A stretch of DNA of 64,000 nucleotides from Monarcha castaneiventris obscurior (lineage: Eukaryota; Chordata; Aves; Passeriformes; Monarchidae), in NCBI GenBank assembly GCA_026261815.1, contig JAMPIT010000484.1:13738501-13802500 (forward strand), given 5' to 3'. How positions within the stretch are numbered: the stretch's first letter is position 1; each line of letters opens with the position of its first letter. Shown here piece by piece: positions 63,484-64,000 of the stretch. The notes beneath the pieces were generated by a model. That model made no database searches. It was not told the DNA's origin and was given only the letters and a program-made list of their open reading frames with translations. The translations under genes and the position numbers were made by a program.

Positions 63484-64000
63484 ATCTCAAAAGTGCTTTC
63501 TTTGCTAAGATTTTCAAGAAATCACCAACCATTACGGTGAAACCTCTGTAGTTACCTTGGCACAGCAGAAGTGTGAGTTCTGGTGCTGTCCAGGCTCAGG
63601 GTGCTTTTGTTTACTTGAATCACCACTGTCCCAGCTCCTTTCCTCCACACTGGCAGCTCCCAATTCCCAACATATGGCAGCATAAACACAGCCAAAGACA
63701 GGTAATATGGTTTTTCTCTAATCTTTCAATTATTTTCTATTTTTGCCTGTTAAATCTGAAATTACTTAAACTCTTCTGAAACTTGCACATTCTTTAATTA
63801 CAGAGAATTTGAATTCATCACAAATACATCTCCCCAGAATTAAGGAACACTCTAATGCAACTACACTCAAACTGATCAGCCACACCTGTAGTTTGTGCCT
63901 TACCTGTCAGTGAGGATACAGTATACAATCTGTGCATAAAACAAGGATTACTGTTTTACAGCTGGTTTACAGCTCCCTTTCCTGTTTGGGCGCTTTTTTT
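63484..64000 (-). other. CACNA2D3: CACNA2D3 upstream intron, part 12 (window end)
   Basis: Noncoding intron up to the window edge. There is no CpG island or first exon, so the CACNA2D3 start lies further up in the plus-strand direction. Confidence 0.6.

Overview
This window is a gene-poor, AT-rich stretch of a vertebrate nuclear genome, almost certainly a bird. The evidence is three CR1 LINE copies of the avian type: 3'-truncated-tail and antisense forms carrying the familiar 3' end, one of them with recognisable CR1 ORF2 protein sequence. There are also a few very old MIR-like SINE remnants, a low overall transposon load, and one exon of a deeply conserved vertebrate gene. The CR1 copy at 52079-52312 resembles passerine CR1 copies I remember, but I would not go below 'bird, probably neognath' without a database search.

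The only coding sequence I can support is one 117-nt internal exon on the minus strand (15419-15535). Its 39 codons match the N-terminal part of CACNA2D3, the alpha2delta-3 auxiliary subunit of voltage-gated calcium channels, and it has good splice sites on both sides. The rest of the window is therefore intron of CACNA2D3, a gene known for very large introns. Positions above 15535 are the upstream intron (over 48 kb, with its 5' end outside the window). Positions below 15419 are the downstream intron (over 15 kb, with its 3' end outside). I found no first exon, CpG island, promoter or second CACNA2D3 exon.

Layout: 1-15410 is downstream intron with short tandem duplications and possibly one ancient CR1 fragment. 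The exon follows at 15419-15535. From 15536 to about 39300 is upstream intron with two MIR-like SINEs (about 21800-21938 antisense, 32158-32320 sense) and a keto-skewed low-complexity tract near 25.5 kb. At 39317-39436 there is a sense-strand CR1 tail. At 41040-41760 there is a palindrome-rich, motif-dense block that looks like a regulatory element, abutted at 41778 by a 1.2-kb internally deleted antisense CR1. At 52079-52312 there is another antisense CR1. At 54420-54600, 59090-59310 and 63440-63490 there are further segments that look like candidate conserved noncoding elements. The remaining sequence is unremarkable intron with homopolymers and short AT-rich microsatellites.

I did not find a novel biological system, RNA gene, CRISPR array, endogenous virus or complete nested gene. 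All other open frames of 60-177 codons look like chance frames in noncoding DNA or, in two places, CR1-derived sequence.
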